Part shown: positions 1 through 9,228 of the stretch, piece by piece
Numbering within the stretch: position 1 is the stretch's first letter
Layout of the letters: each line of letters begins with the position of its first letter
NCBI GenBank assembly: GCA_003021685.1
Contig: PXRO01000004.1
Coordinates: 1-64,000, forward strand
DNA length: 64,000 bases
Origin: Halobacteriales archaeon QS_4_62_28
Lineage (GTDB): Archaea > Halobacteriota > Halobacteria > Halobacteriales > Haloarculaceae
Direction of reading: 5' to 3'
Made by a program: the position numbers and the translations under genes
Notes under the pieces: generated by a model
Seen by the model: only the letters and a program-made list of their open reading frames with translations
Databases searched by the model: none
Told to the model about the DNA's origin: nothing

Positions 1-2
1 AG

Positions 3-326
3 CGGCTCGCCCGCATCGCGAACTGGGTCGCGACCTGGGAGCGTGAGGTCGCAGAAGGCGACCCTACCTCCGGAATCCTCGTCGAGGCGCTCTCCCGGGG
101 CATCGTCGACGCTGCCGAACTCTCCGACCCCTCCGTCCCGGACGAGGAACTGGTCCAGCGCATCCGCGCCCACGGCATCGAACGGCGCTACCGCGACGAG
201 TGGGACCGGATCTACGAGGAGCTGTCGAGCGAACGACACGCCGTCGATGGCGTGGACACCCAGAGCTATCTGGCAGGTATCCGGGACATGCGGGACCTCT
301 ACCTCGACAACCGCGGCCGTATCTGA
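3..326 (+). CDS. C-terminal part of a conserved protein (5' truncated by window edge)
   Basis: Open frame RLARIANWVATWEREVAEGDPTSGILVEALSRG...YLDNRGRI* with haloarchaeal codon use, open at the left edge, TGA at 324-326. The listed ORF 43..585 is a different frame. Confidence 0.6.
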   Translation, partial: RLARIANWVATWEREVAEGDPTSGILVEALSRGIVDAAELSDPSVPDEELVQRIRAHGIERRYRDEWDRIYEELSSERHAVDGVDTQSYLAGIRDMRDLYLDNRGRI

Positions 327-432
327 TTGCCTGCTCGCCGACGGACTGCGGCTGGTCGACTCCCGACGAACATCGTCGGGAGATTCTCACGCGCCCCTAT
401 CCATCGGGGAACCGACGATCCCGGTCACGGAC

Positions 433-585
433 ATGAAGAACTACGAATCAGATCCGAAGGTTCCGAATCCGGATCTGCGGGTCGTGAGCGAAGAGCAGTT
501 CGAAAAGGTGGAGACGCTGCACCGGATCGACGAGTTCAGCGGACGAACGAATTCCAGGGGGCGAGTCGATCGCCGACAGGAGTAA
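433..585 (+). CDS. small hypothetical protein (MKNYESDPKVPNPDLRVVSEEQFEKVETLHRIDEFSG...)
   Basis: 3' part of ORF 43..585 starting at an internal ATG; plausible acidic composition; no recognised family. Confidence 0.3.
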   Translation: MKNYESDPKVPNPDLRVVSEEQFEKVETLHRIDEFSGRTNSRGRVDRRQE

Positions 586-897
586 CCGACTCACGTCTGT
601 CGGGTTCGAACCGATCGGGAACAGAACGGTCGCTGCAGGCCTTCCCCGCTCCGGGCGTTACTATCGGTGGAGGATGTCATAGAACTCGTTACACACCGTG
701 AGATACACCATTGCTGATCTTCTGAACCTCTCCGATAGAGTAGGTGGCTCATCGAATTGCCTCGCTGACGAGCGGTGAGTTTTTACTTGCCTGCTGTGGA
801 TATTCCGACGAGAATACTATGCGAGCAGTCAGTCAGTCAGCACGAACGGTTGTCGTTCAGGTAGTCAACAATAGAGTCTCTGGAAGGTGAGCAACTA

Positions 898-1074
898 ATG
901 CCAAAGATCAGCGTCGAAGTCCCCGCAGAACTCCTCGAAGATCTGGATAAACACGTCGGCGAGGACGGCAAGTTCGTCAACCGAAGCGAGGCGATCCGGG
1001 CTTCGATCCGCAAGACGCTCGACATGCTGGACGAGATCGATCAGCGCGAGGGCCGCCTCGACGACGAGCACTGA
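898..1074 (+). CDS. CopG/Arc-like ribbon-helix-helix DNA-binding protein
   Basis: MPKISVEVPAELLEDLDKHVGEDGKFVNRSEAIRASIRKTLDMLDEIDQREGRLDDEH: canonical RHH pattern (beta strand plus NRSEAIR). Confidence 0.85.
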   Translation: MPKISVEVPAELLEDLDKHVGEDGKFVNRSEAIRASIRKTLDMLDEIDQREGRLDDEH

Positions 1075-1153
1075 TACTGTCGGACGTAACTATCTGAAGA
1101 TTCTCGCCACCCCGGGGTGGCGAAATCCGTCACGGACTTCCGTCCGACAGTAT
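1074..1153. repeat. Palindromic intergenic element family A, copy A1 (80 bp)
   Basis: Perfect 13-bp terminal inverted repeats ATACTGTCGGACG...CGTCCGACAGTAT and central CGCCACCCCGGGGTGGCG; about 92% identical to 33476-33555 over exactly 80 bp. Confidence 0.9.
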
Positions 1154-1230
1154 GAACGCGCTCGACCGAACCGACCCCCGACGGGCCGGGCTTCGAAGCG
1201 CTTTTGCCGGGGCCGAAGATACGAACGTGC

Positions 1231-1440
1231 ATGCCTCTCGATCGGGAGACGATTATGCAGATCGCCCTGTCTACCACTGCCGTCCTGCTCTTTATCGCCG
1301 GTGCCGTCTTTGCCGGCATCAACTACGGCACGAACGGAACCCTCTCACAGCAGGGCGGCGTGGTTCTCGTCGCCGCTATCGGTGTCTTCATCGTGCTCAT
1401 GCTCGGGGCCGGTCTCTGGCTGGAACGTCAGGACTTCTGA
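1231..1440 (+). CDS. small two-TM membrane protein
   Basis: MPLDRETIMQIALSTTAVLLFIAGAVFAGINYGTNG...GVVLVAAIGVFIVLMLGAGLWLERQDF. Confidence 0.65.
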   Translation: MPLDRETIMQIALSTTAVLLFIAGAVFAGINYGTNGTLSQQGGVVLVAAIGVFIVLMLGAGLWLERQDF

Positions 1441-2498
1441 CTCTCGCGCCAGTCTTCGATCTCATCGTCGTCGGTTTCGTCGATCCGGTGTTCGTAGTAG
1501 TTCAGCGGGTGTGACTCGTTGATCACGTCCTCGCAGATGTCGTCTTTGCCCTGGCAATCGCCGTAGGACTGCATCGTCGCACACGACGGCGTCGAGTACT
1601 CGGTCGGACTCGTCTCGCCCCGGATGTGATCGACCTGGTACCGCGTCGCCTCCTCACCGAATCCGGGATTGACCTGGAATAGCTCGACGATCTCGTCGGT
1701 CGTCATCCCGATGGTCGTCAGGAAGGCCGCCAGCGCGAAGCGCGAGTGGTGTTCGAGATGTTCGCCCTTCTGAACCGCGTCCAGCAGGTGCTGCATACAC
1801 GGCGGGAACAGGTCCGGGACGACCGTATCGATCTCCCGTGTCAGATCCAGGTCAGACAGCGTCGTTCGGATCTGTTCGACCTCGTCGTCGAGTTCGTCGG
1901 CGATGGCGTCGGGCACGGCGAAGGGGAGGCCGTCGTCGATCCGGTGGCGGATCGCCTGCTTGAGCAGCGTGTGCAATTCACCGGTCGTGACTGGTACCTC
2001 TCCGTCGGACAGCGCCCGGTTGACCAGCCGCCACTCGTCGCCCCACTGGTCGGCCGCCAGATCCAGATACGTGCCCACGTCGATCCGGTAGCCCTCGACG
2101 GTTTCGTGGACCGAACTCGTGAGGTCGAACTCCGCGAGCAAGGCCCGCATCGACAGCGACTCGCTGTCGCCGTAGCTGAACTCCTCGGTCGCGGTGAACT
2201 CCTCGACGAACCGTTCGCGGGCCGTCTCGGCCTCGGCCTGTGCGTACTTGCGCGTACAGACGGTCTCCTCGACCAGCGACACCAGCACCCGGGCGACGGG
2301 ATACGACAACAACTCCACGCGCGTCCGTCGATGGGGCTCGCCGATGCTGCCCTCGGTGATTGCCCACTCGACCCGCTCTAGCGCCCGCTCGACGACCTCC
2401 TCGTCCGTGGCGACGACCTCGCTCAGATCGACCGCCGCGGCCTCGACGGCCTCGCGGGCCGACTGCAAGAACGGATACCGTGCGTGGAGCGGCTTCAT
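1428..2498 (-). CDS. priL: DNA primase large subunit PriL
   Basis: MKPLHARYPFLQSAREAVEAAAVDL... with C-terminal Fe-S region CATMQSYGDCQGKDDICEDVINESHPLNYYEHRI. Confidence 0.9.
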   Translation of the reverse strand: MKPLHARYPFLQSAREAVEAAAVDLSEVVATDEEVVERALERVEWAITEGSIGEPHRRTRVELLSYPVARVLVSLVEETVCTRKYAQAEAETARERFVEEFTATEEFSYGDSESLSMRALLAEFDLTSSVHETVEGYRIDVGTYLDLAADQWGDEWRLVNRALSDGEVPVTTGELHTLLKQAIRHRIDDGLPFAVPDAIADELDDEVEQIRTTLSDLDLTREIDTVVPDLFPPCMQHLLDAVQKGEHLEHHSRFALAAFLTTIGMTTDEIVELFQVNPGFGEEATRYQVDHIRGETSPTEYSTPSCATMQSYGDCQGKDDICEDVINESHPLNYYEHRIDETDDDEIEDWRESQKS

Positions 2499-2604
2499 CT
2501 GCTCTCACTTTCGCGCGCGGTCGAATAATATCTGCGATCACGGCCGAACTGGTGTCGACCGTGGCCGCTGGTCGCTGTTCCACTGTTGGAGGGCGCTCTC
2601 TTCC

Positions 2605-3216
2605 CTACTTTTCGAACTCCGATTCCAGTTCCCGAATCACCTGTTCTGGTTCACCGCCGTCGCCCCGCATCGCCCGCTTGTACTCCCTGTATTCGTCCCG
2701 GGAGACTTCGACAGTCCGGGTTTCGCCCTTTCGTTTCAGTTCCAGTTGAACGGTCCCGTGGGGGTTGTTGCGCACCCGGTAACTGGCAACAGCGGTGAAG
2801 ACAAACCAGAAAGCGACCGACCCGCCGAGGAAGTAGACGACCGTCGTCGGGAAGGCGAGTGACTGAGCGGTCCCGGTCCAGTGGGCGGGATAGGCGTAGT
2901 TGAACAGGCCGACACCGAGGAGACACAGCAGGGTCCCCGTGAGGACGCCGACGGTTTCGTGGCGACTGGCGGGCAAGACGATCACGACGGCCGCCAGGGC
3001 AGCAGGCACCCCCAGACCGGCGAGGACACCGGCAATCGACTGGGCCGCAGTGTCGGTCCCGGCACCGACCAGCGTCGAGAGTGGTGTCGTCACGATGAGG
3101 ATGCCGGTGACAATCGCGAGTGTGCCGAGGGCAAAGAGTGTGATACCGGCGTAGATCCGTCTCGGGTCGCGGCCACCCCACCCGGTCTCCCCGTAGGCAT
3201 CGCCGAGACGCTGCAT
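2605..3216 (-). CDS. multi-TM membrane protein of a conserved haloarchaeal family
   Basis: Four hydrophobic segments and cytoplasmic tail ELKRKGETRTVEVSRDEYREYKRAMRGDGGEPEQVIRELESEFEK; located between priL and pcn. Confidence 0.7.
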   Translation of the reverse strand: MQRLGDAYGETGWGGRDPRRIYAGITLFALGTLAIVTGILIVTTPLSTLVGAGTDTAAQSIAGVLAGLGVPAALAAVVIVLPASRHETVGVLTGTLLCLLGVGLFNYAYPAHWTGTAQSLAFPTTVVYFLGGSVAFWFVFTAVASYRVRNNPHGTVQLELKRKGETRTVEVSRDEYREYKRAMRGDGGEPEQVIRELESEFEK

Positions 3217-3293
3217 GCGCGAGTACTCGGGGTCGGACTACAAAAGAGTCCGTCAGACGGTCGCATGACGGTCCCGGGACGAGGCGGAGACAG

Positions 3294-4037
3294 CTATTCG
3301 CTCTGGATACGCGGAGCCAGCATATACGTGACCGAGCCGTGACCTTCGGCGAAGTCGAAGTGCATCTTGACCGGGAACTCGTCGCCCAGTTCCATCCGTA
3401 CCTCGGCGTCTTTCGGGATGGCCTTGTTCATGTTCTTCAGGTAATCGAGCGAGAACAGCGAGTGGGCGTCGCCCGACGTCAGATCGATCAGGTCCTCGGT
3501 GTCGAGTTCGAGGTGGACGTCGTCGGTGTCGCCTTCGGCGTCGATGTAAAACAGTTCGTCCGTCGCGTCGACGCCCAGCGCGATGTGATCCGAAACCATA
3601 TCGGCGGCAGTAACTGCCCGGTCGATATCCCGGCCCTCGATAACGACGTGGGCAGCCAGGTCCAGGTCCGGCAGATCGGGTTCCTGTCGGATCGAATCCG
3701 GGTCGATCAGTGCCAGCGTGTACTCCAGCCCGTCGATGGCAATGTGAAGCTTGCGTGTCTCTTCGTCCAGTTCGAGGTGAATAAGTTGGCCGGAGTCCGC
3801 CATGCCAGCGATATCTTCGAGTCGAGAGAGATTGACACCGATGAGACCGCCGTCAGTTTCGTACGACTCGAACGCCGCGGCATCCAGTGCGAGGTCGACC
3901 ATCCCGACGTTGGCCGGGTCGACGGCACGAATTTCGAGGCCTTCGTCGGTCAGGTGGATCTTGCACTCGTCCACCAGTACGCTGACGGAGTCGAGTGTCG
4001 CCTGGAGCGTATCGGCGCTCACAATGGCGTTGAACAT
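3294..4037 (-). CDS. pcn: DNA polymerase sliding clamp PCNA
   Basis: [59 protein letters not shown]... Confidence 0.95.
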   Translation of the reverse strand: MFNAIVSADTLQATLDSVSVLVDECKIHLTDEGLEIRAVDPANVGMVDLALDAAAFESYETDGGLIGVNLSRLEDIAGMADSGQLIHLELDEETRKLHIAIDGLEYTLALIDPDSIRQEPDLPDLDLAAHVVIEGRDIDRAVTAADMVSDHIALGVDATDELFYIDAEGDTDDVHLELDTEDLIDLTSGDAHSLFSLDYLKNMNKAIPKDAEVRMELGDEFPVKMHFDFAEGHGSVTYMLAPRIQSE

Positions 4038-4166
4038 CTTGCCACTGGCTACGCCCCCATCCATTAAAAAGAATCTCATTCACCGCGTGTGCGTACGACC
4101 GGTACTACTCCCGGAGAGCGCCGCTAATTGAACACGCCTCTTGAGCCAGCTGCGGACTCGGGTTCG

Positions 4167-4246
4167 TACTGCCGGACGTAACTGTTTCAAGAGATTCGCG
4201 GCCCCGGGCTCGCGAAATACTTCGTTTCGACGTACCTTTCCCGGTC
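4167..4246. repeat. Possible decayed family A palindromic element (A3)
   Basis: TACTGCCGGACGTAACTG...TTCGCGGCCCCGGGCTCGCGAA resembles the left half of A1/A2; right terminal repeat not clear. Confidence 0.45.
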
Positions 4247-4326
4247 GACTTCGTTGGATATTGTATGAACGCAGATTCGCCAGCACTGATATCTCGGAAC
4301 ATGCCACGGAATCTGGTGAGGGACGC

Positions 4327-5115
4327 ATGACAGGTCGGGATGAATACTACAACAGAGCCAAGCAAGAGGGGTATCGCGCCCGCTCGGCGTACAAACTCAA
4401 GCAACTCGACGAGACGGCGGGTCTGCTGGGTCAGGGACGGACAGTGCTGGACCTCGGTGCTGCCCCTGGCGGGTGGCTCCAGGTCGCCGCCGAACGCGTC
4501 GGCACCGACGGCGTCGTGATTGGCGTCGACCGCCAGCGAATCGACGACCTCGAGGACCCGGATCCGCGCGTGGAACTGATCCGTGGGGACATGACCGACG
4601 ACGCGACCAGAGACGAGGTTCGAGATGTCGTCGGTGCCGATGGCGACGAGCGACCCGTCGACGTGGTCATCTCTGACATGGCTCCGAACATGACCGGCGA
4701 GTACGATCTCGACCACGCCCGCTCGGTCCATCTCGCTCGCCAGGCCTTCGAAGTCGCAACCGACGTGCTCGCGACCGGCGGCGACGTCGCCGTGAAGGTG
4801 TTCGACGGTCAGGACCTCGAGGACCTCGAAGCCGACATCGACGCGGAGTTCGAGTACGTCCGGCAGGTCCGACCGAAAGCCTCCCGCGATTCGTCCTCGG
4901 AACTGTATCTCGTCGCCAAGGGGTTCCTGACCGCGCCCGTCCGCGAGGGCGACCAACTCGAAGTGGACATCGAGGATGTCGGCAGCGAGGGCGACGGCAT
5001 CGCCAAGGTCGACGGCTACACGCTGTTCGTCTCTGGCACCGGGACCGGCGACACCGTCGAGGTCCGGGTCGACGACGTAAAGCCTAACTACGGCTTCGCC
5101 CAGCCGCTGCAGTAG
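4327..5115 (+). CDS. rlmE: 23S rRNA (uridine-2'-O-)-methyltransferase RlmE/FtsJ with C-terminal TRAM domain
   Basis: MTGRDEYYNRAKQEGYRARSAYKLKQLDE...VLDLGAAPGGWLQVAAERV... and TRAM-like GDQLEVDIEDVGSEGDGIAKVDGYTLFVSGTGTGDTVEVRV. Confidence 0.93.
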   Translation: MTGRDEYYNRAKQEGYRARSAYKLKQLDETAGLLGQGRTVLDLGAAPGGWLQVAAERVGTDGVVIGVDRQRIDDLEDPDPRVELIRGDMTDDATRDEVRDVVGADGDERPVDVVISDMAPNMTGEYDLDHARSVHLARQAFEVATDVLATGGDVAVKVFDGQDLEDLEADIDAEFEYVRQVRPKASRDSSSELYLVAKGFLTAPVREGDQLEVDIEDVGSEGDGIAKVDGYTLFVSGTGTGDTVEVRVDDVKPNYGFAQPLQ

Positions 5116-5230
5116 CGACCGTTCCGCCTCGGACTCGTCCTTCACTTATAAGACAGTCGAGCAATTTAGGGTTCTCCAGCACCGACGTTTCGTATGGACA
5201 CGTTGAATAAACTAGCCGTGTCCACCAGCT

Positions 5231-5851
5231 ATGACACTCGTTACTCCACCTGACCGGTCTCGGAAAACTGCACTCGCACCGGACCTTCGACGACTCCCCG
5301 ACCGGGCTACTCGCGCCTGGACCGAGTCGATGGCCGTTCGGCCGCTGTCGGGGGCTCGCTATGCCGTCGACTCCGAGAGCGGCGCGACCTACGTGGTCGA
5401 CGCGACGGCGGGCACCTGCACCTGCCCGGACCACCAGATCCGCAGCGAGCAGTGCAAGCACGTCCGTCGCGTCGCCATCGAGATTACGGCCTGTCAGGTC
5501 CCGCCGCCGGGCCAGACCTGGGCGACCTGTGACGCCTGTAGCGCCGAGACGTTCGTCCCGGAGGACGCTCCCGAACCCCACCTCTGTGGGACCTGCCGTC
5601 TCGACCCCGGCGATATCGTCCTCGACCGCGAGACCGGCGACCGCCTCGTCGTCGCTCGTGTCACCGACCAGCGCGCCAACAGCGTCGCCATCGAGGCCAC
5701 CGACTGCACCGTTGCGGAGTACCCCACCAACGAAGGGTATCCAGGCACTGACCTCGTCGTCGAGGCGACCTATCTGGGCGATGGAGACCGCCGCTACTCG
5801 TTCCCGCTCTCGCGACTCCGACGGACCGACGACGCCGCGATTGTGGCCTGA
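5231..5851 (+). CDS. SWIM zinc-finger protein
   Basis: ATAGTCTCPDHQIRSEQCKHVRRVAIE (SWIM CxCx(n)CxH) plus CDAC...CGTC zinc ribbon. Confidence 0.8.
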   Translation: MTLVTPPDRSRKTALAPDLRRLPDRATRAWTESMAVRPLSGARYAVDSESGATYVVDATAGTCTCPDHQIRSEQCKHVRRVAIEITACQVPPPGQTWATCDACSAETFVPEDAPEPHLCGTCRLDPGDIVLDRETGDRLVVARVTDQRANSVAIEATDCTVAEYPTNEGYPGTDLVVEATYLGDGDRRYSFPLSRLRRTDDAAIVA

Positions 5852-5855
5852 CTGA

Positions 5856-5935
5856 TAGTGACTGTTGTAAGTCTTTACGGGATTGATCGCACGACGACGT
5901 GCGACCGATCCGGTAATCAGTTACAACAGTCACTA
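5856..5935. repeat. Palindromic intergenic element family C, copy C1 (80 bp)
   Basis: Perfect 15-bp TIR TAGTGACTGTTGTAA...TTACAACAGTCACTA; core ATTGATCGCAcgacgaCGTGCGA; homologous to 57700-57779. Confidence 0.85.
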
Positions 5936-5939
5936 CGAA

Positions 5940-6461
5940 TCAATCGAGCATTTCGGCGGCGTCCTCGACGCTCAGATCGCCCCGGTCCAGCGCGGCGAGA
6001 ACGTCCAGTGTCGCCTGGTCCGGCCCACTGTCCGTGCCGAGTTCGTCCAGCGTGACCTTCTCGCTGTGGCCGACGAACTCCTCGAAGTCGGTTCCCTCCG
6101 CGAGCGCGGCTTCCTTTTTGACCCGGTAGTTTCCGCCGTCTGTCGTGTAGAGGTCGCCCGGATGGAAGAAAAACCAGTTCTCGCGGTCGAAACGGACACC
6201 GATGCGGGGCTTGGCACCGAAGTTCCGGGCGAAAAAGAGCAGCGCTTCGACCTCCTCGCCGTCGAGATAGACGGGGTCGCCGGCGCTGGATTTAGCCTCG
6301 ATAGCGTAGAACTTCTCGCCGTCGCCAGCCAGCACGTCCGGGAGTTCACGCTCGGTCGCGGAACCGCTCGCCGGAGCCCGCATCACCGCAAAGCCGGCCT
6401 CGTCGAGGGCGTTGACGAGTTCGCGCTCGCGCCGGTCTCCTTTCTCGTTAGATACGACCAT
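5940..6461 (-). CDS. hjc: Holliday junction resolvase Hjc
   Basis: [61 protein letters not shown]... Confidence 0.93.
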   Translation of the reverse strand: MVVSNEKGDRRERELVNALDEAGFAVMRAPASGSATERELPDVLAGDGEKFYAIEAKSSAGDPVYLDGEEVEALLFFARNFGAKPRIGVRFDRENWFFFHPGDLYTTDGGNYRVKKEAALAEGTDFEEFVGHSEKVTLDELGTDSGPDQATLDVLAALDRGDLSVEDAAEMLD

Positions 6462-6605
6462 TATCGGTGGGTCGGGCGCGATCCATTTATAGGTTGAGCA
6501 GGCGCAATACCTCGGTCTTCAGGCCGTGGATACACGCCGTCACTCAGTGCAACAATTCGCGTTTCTGACTGGCACCTGAGATATCACGTCCAATGTTTTA
6601 ATCGC

Positions 6606-6764
6606 AGGCCGTCCATAGTGGTAGTAGGAGTCAGGCTAGAACAGAGCGATTCTGCCTAGTCCTACGATGGCGGCCTACCGCCCCAAGCAACCAAGCAATA
6701 ATCGGAACCAGTCGGGTGAACGGTCAGTTCTTATAATGAACTGATGCGGTGCCCGACTGCTTGG
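6606..6764. other. Two consecutive strong stem-loops; possible structured RNA or element end
   Basis: Hairpin 1 (6606-6676): AGGCCG(t)CCAT...GTAGGA..AGGC.AGAA/TTCT.GCCT..TCCTAC.ATGGCGGCCT. Hairpin 2 (6691-6764): CCAAGC..AGTCGGG..TCAGTTC-ttataat-GAACTGA..CCCGACT.GCTTGG. Confidence 0.55.
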
Positions 6765-6973
6765 AAGCCTATAAAAGTAACTCCGAGTCCGTCGAAGTCT
6801 GCCGGACTCCCCGTGGCACAAACAACACGGAGAGTCCGAATACGACGGAGGATAGGAGTACCGGGGGCTTGGCACTCCCAGCAGTCCCACCCGCCGTAGT
6901 CCGTGAGCATCCCGACGGATTCTCACCGTTCGGATGCTCGGTGGTTCTGCGAACCTGAAATCTCCAACGCTCA

Positions 6974-7007
6974 GGATTCCTCCGCGTCAGGCGGAGGTGG
7001 ATGTCAA
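6974..7007 (+). mobile_element. Right-end-like motif of an IS200/IS605 (tnpB-type) element, remnant
   Basis: GGATTCCTCCGCGTCAGGCGGAGGTGGATGTCAA: short GC hairpin plus GGATGTCAA-like end resembling right ends of haloarchaeal IS1341-type elements; no intact tnpB next to it. Confidence 0.5.
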
Positions 7008-7065
7008 ACTGTCCGTCCCCCGCTCCGTCACTGGCTTTTTTGCGGGCACCTGTGAAGGACGAGGC

Positions 7066-7512
7066 ATGCCGACGCTCGCGTCGACGCATCTCACTAACCG
7101 TAACCGCGTCCAGCCCAACCACGCCAACAACTACGAGACCGCACACGGGGGCATCGTCATGAAGTGGCTCGACGAAATCGGGGCCATGTCGGCGATGCGC
7201 TTTGCCGGCGAGGCCTGCGTGACTGCCCGCATGGACGGCCTGAACTTCCGGCGACCGATCCCGGTCGGCGACATCGCACTGACCGAGGCGTACGTGTACG
7301 GCTCCGGCAAGACCAGCGTGAACGTCCGTGTCCGGGCCGAGCGCGAGAACCCGACGACCGGTGAGGCGAAATTGACGACGGAGGGCCATTTCGTCTTCGT
7401 CGCAGTCCGAGACGGCGAACCGACCCAGGTTCCGGAGCTAACCGTCGAAACCGACGCAGAGCGGGAACTGCGCGACGTGGCTCTCGAAGACGCCGAAGAC
7501 GACGCGCCGTAA
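7066..7512 (+). CDS. acyl-CoA thioesterase (hotdog fold)
   Basis: MPTLASTHLTNRNRVQPNHANNYETAHGGIVMKWLDEIGAMSAMRFAGEACVTARMDGLNFRRPIPVGD. Confidence 0.88.
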   Translation: MPTLASTHLTNRNRVQPNHANNYETAHGGIVMKWLDEIGAMSAMRFAGEACVTARMDGLNFRRPIPVGDIALTEAYVYGSGKTSVNVRVRAERENPTTGEAKLTTEGHFVFVAVRDGEPTQVPELTVETDAERELRDVALEDAEDDAP

Positions 7513-7584
7513 CGGTTCCTGCGCCCATCTCACCGATGGTCGCGACGTACGGGTCGATCCCGGACAGCCTTCCAACAGTCACTA

Positions 7585-7878
7585 TCACGCGCCCTGTTCG
7601 GGGTCGGCCGCCAGGTCACCGTAGCCGGCCAGTCGGTACGCTCGGGAATCGGTACAGTCCTCGTTGTCGGCTGCCAGGTCGCCCACGAGCCAGTTGTAGG
7701 CCCGCGAGAAATCGTCGTAGGGAGCCTCCGAAAAGCGCTCTTCGACGACCTCGGCGGTCAGGTCTTCATCGTGGTCTTCGCGGAACGACGCGACCTTCTC
7801 GGCGGCTTCCGCTGCCGTTTCGTCGTCTGCATTTGCGGCCTCGAATACGTCTTCGAGCGTCTCGGCGAAATCGGACAT
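7585..7878 (-). CDS. conserved small acidic protein
   Basis: MSDFAETLEDVFEAANADDETAAEAAEKVASFREDHDEDLTAEVVEERF...; internal ATG of ORF 7585..8034. Confidence 0.7.
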   Translation of the reverse strand: MSDFAETLEDVFEAANADDETAAEAAEKVASFREDHDEDLTAEVVEERFSEAPYDDFSRAYNWLVGDLAADNEDCTDSRAYRLAGYGDLAADPEQGA

Positions 7879-7963
7879 ATCTGCCCGCTCGCCTCGCTGG
7901 ACCGTATGTGTTCTGGATTCTCCTTTCTGGATTTCCTGTTGCAGTCTCTGTCCGTCGTCTCCG

Positions 7964-8563
7964 TCACGCTGTCGGCCCCTCCCGGGCCTCGTCGACCAGC
8001 AACTCGTCGAGCAGCAACTCCTCGATGCCCGCAATCGCCACCGCTGTGGGAGCCTCCTCGCCGAGGATCACCTCGTGGGACTGGGCACCTTCGATCGCCG
8101 ACCGGAACAGGGCAGCGAACTGCTCGGGATCGATGTCCTCGCGGAACTGCCCCTGTTCGATGCCCGTCCGCACGAGGTCGGCGATCAGGTCGCGAATGTG
8201 GCGGTCGTTCCGGACGAGTTGCTCTCGAATCGCGCCGTCGTAGGGTCCCTGTGCGCGCAGGCCGAGCAGCGCCACGTGGATGTCGTCGGTTCCCTCCTCG
8301 TCGGCACCGACGACGATTTCGGCCATCCACTGGAGCTGGGCCAGCGGGTCGGCGTCACTGTCGTTCTCGAACTCGTCGAGGAAGTTCTCCAGAAGGTGAT
8401 CCAGGAACGTGACGATCAGGTCTTCCTTCGAGTCGTAGTGGTAGTGCAACAGTGATTTGCTCTTGTCGAACTCGTCGGCGATGGACTGCATCGTCAGATC
8501 CGCATAGCCGTGTTTGCACAGCGCGGCAAACGTGGCGTCCATGATGTCGTCGTCGGTGGTCAT
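7964..8563 (-). CDS. TetR/AcrR family transcriptional regulator
   Basis: MDATFAALCKHGYADLTMQSIADEFDKSKSLLHYHYDSKEDLI: TetR HTH. Confidence 0.9.
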   Translation of the reverse strand: MTTDDDIMDATFAALCKHGYADLTMQSIADEFDKSKSLLHYHYDSKEDLIVTFLDHLLENFLDEFENDSDADPLAQLQWMAEIVVGADEEGTDDIHVALLGLRAQGPYDGAIREQLVRNDRHIRDLIADLVRTGIEQGQFREDIDPEQFAALFRSAIEGAQSHEVILGEEAPTAVAIAGIEELLLDELLVDEAREGPTA

Positions 8564-8565
8564 TA

Positions 8566-8585
8566 CTGACTGACTATCCAGTCAG
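8566..8585. promoter_or_regulatory. Putative TetR autoregulatory operator
   Basis: CTGACTG-actatc-CAGTCAG inverted repeat immediately upstream of the TetR start codon. Confidence 0.45.
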
Positions 8586-8705
8586 CACAAAAAGGTATCG
8601 TTCGTCAGTCCGACAGTACTGGCAGACCGGTCCCTGTCCGATCACCGTCGCCGGCGAACCCGGCAGTGCCTGCCGTCGTCCGGGGTGGAGCTGTCTGTCG
8701 GCGGC

Positions 8706-9104
8706 CTACCGCCGTGCGCGGCCAGGCGCGAGATGATAGCGGGTCGTCGACCGACCGTCGAACTGCGGGCCGGTTCCATCGTCCTCGAAACCAGCGCTCT
8801 CGATGGCGGCCCGCGTTTCGTTTTCGTCCTCGGGGAGGAGGACTTCGACGGTCATCCCTTCCCGTTTTGCGAATCTGATCGGCTCTTCGATCAACTGCTC
8901 GCACGCTTTCCTGCTACCGCCGATCTGTGTCACGTGGACGGTGCTGTCCCGGGCATCGAAACTCACGAATCCGACCACTTCGTCGTCCGTCGTCGCGACC
9001 CGGACGGTCCGGTCGTGCACGAGATTCCGCATCACGTCGGGTGGACTCTCCGACAACTCGGCCATCCGCTCGGCGTCGGCCTCTACGGCCTCCCGAATCT
9101 CCAT
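8706..9104 (-). CDS. GNAT-family N-acetyltransferase
   Basis: MEIREAVEADAERMAELSESPPDVMRNLVHDRTVRVATTDDEVVGFVSFDARDSTVHVTQIGGS... Confidence 0.75.
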   Translation of the reverse strand: MEIREAVEADAERMAELSESPPDVMRNLVHDRTVRVATTDDEVVGFVSFDARDSTVHVTQIGGSRKACEQLIEEPIRFAKREGMTVEVLLPEDENETRAAIESAGFEDDGTGPQFDGRSTTRYHLAPGRARR

Positions 9105-9228
9105 ACCGGGTGGTCGGCGCGAACGCAAATAAACGGTGTGCCGCCACTACTGGAGATGAAAGCAGTTAACCCGACTGGTGGGCTACGGGTGGGATAATGA
9201 GTCTTATTCACACCGTTGCGGTGGTAAC

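Noticed and set aside
64-390. Numerous long antisense/alternate-frame ORFs throughout (for example 64..390 -, 4105..5145 -, 9208..10305 -, 15655..16797 -, 24523..25950 +)
   Set aside because: High-GC haloarchaeal codons create long spurious frames opposite real genes; these translations are Arg/Val-rich and lack recognisable motifs, while the opposite frame encodes a known family.
1074-1153. Palindromic elements considered as complete insertion sequences
   Set aside because: Only 80-84 bp with no coding capacity; at most non-autonomous.
7573-7589. CCAACAGTCACTATCAC as a family C end
   Set aside because: Only a single half-site, too short to support an element.
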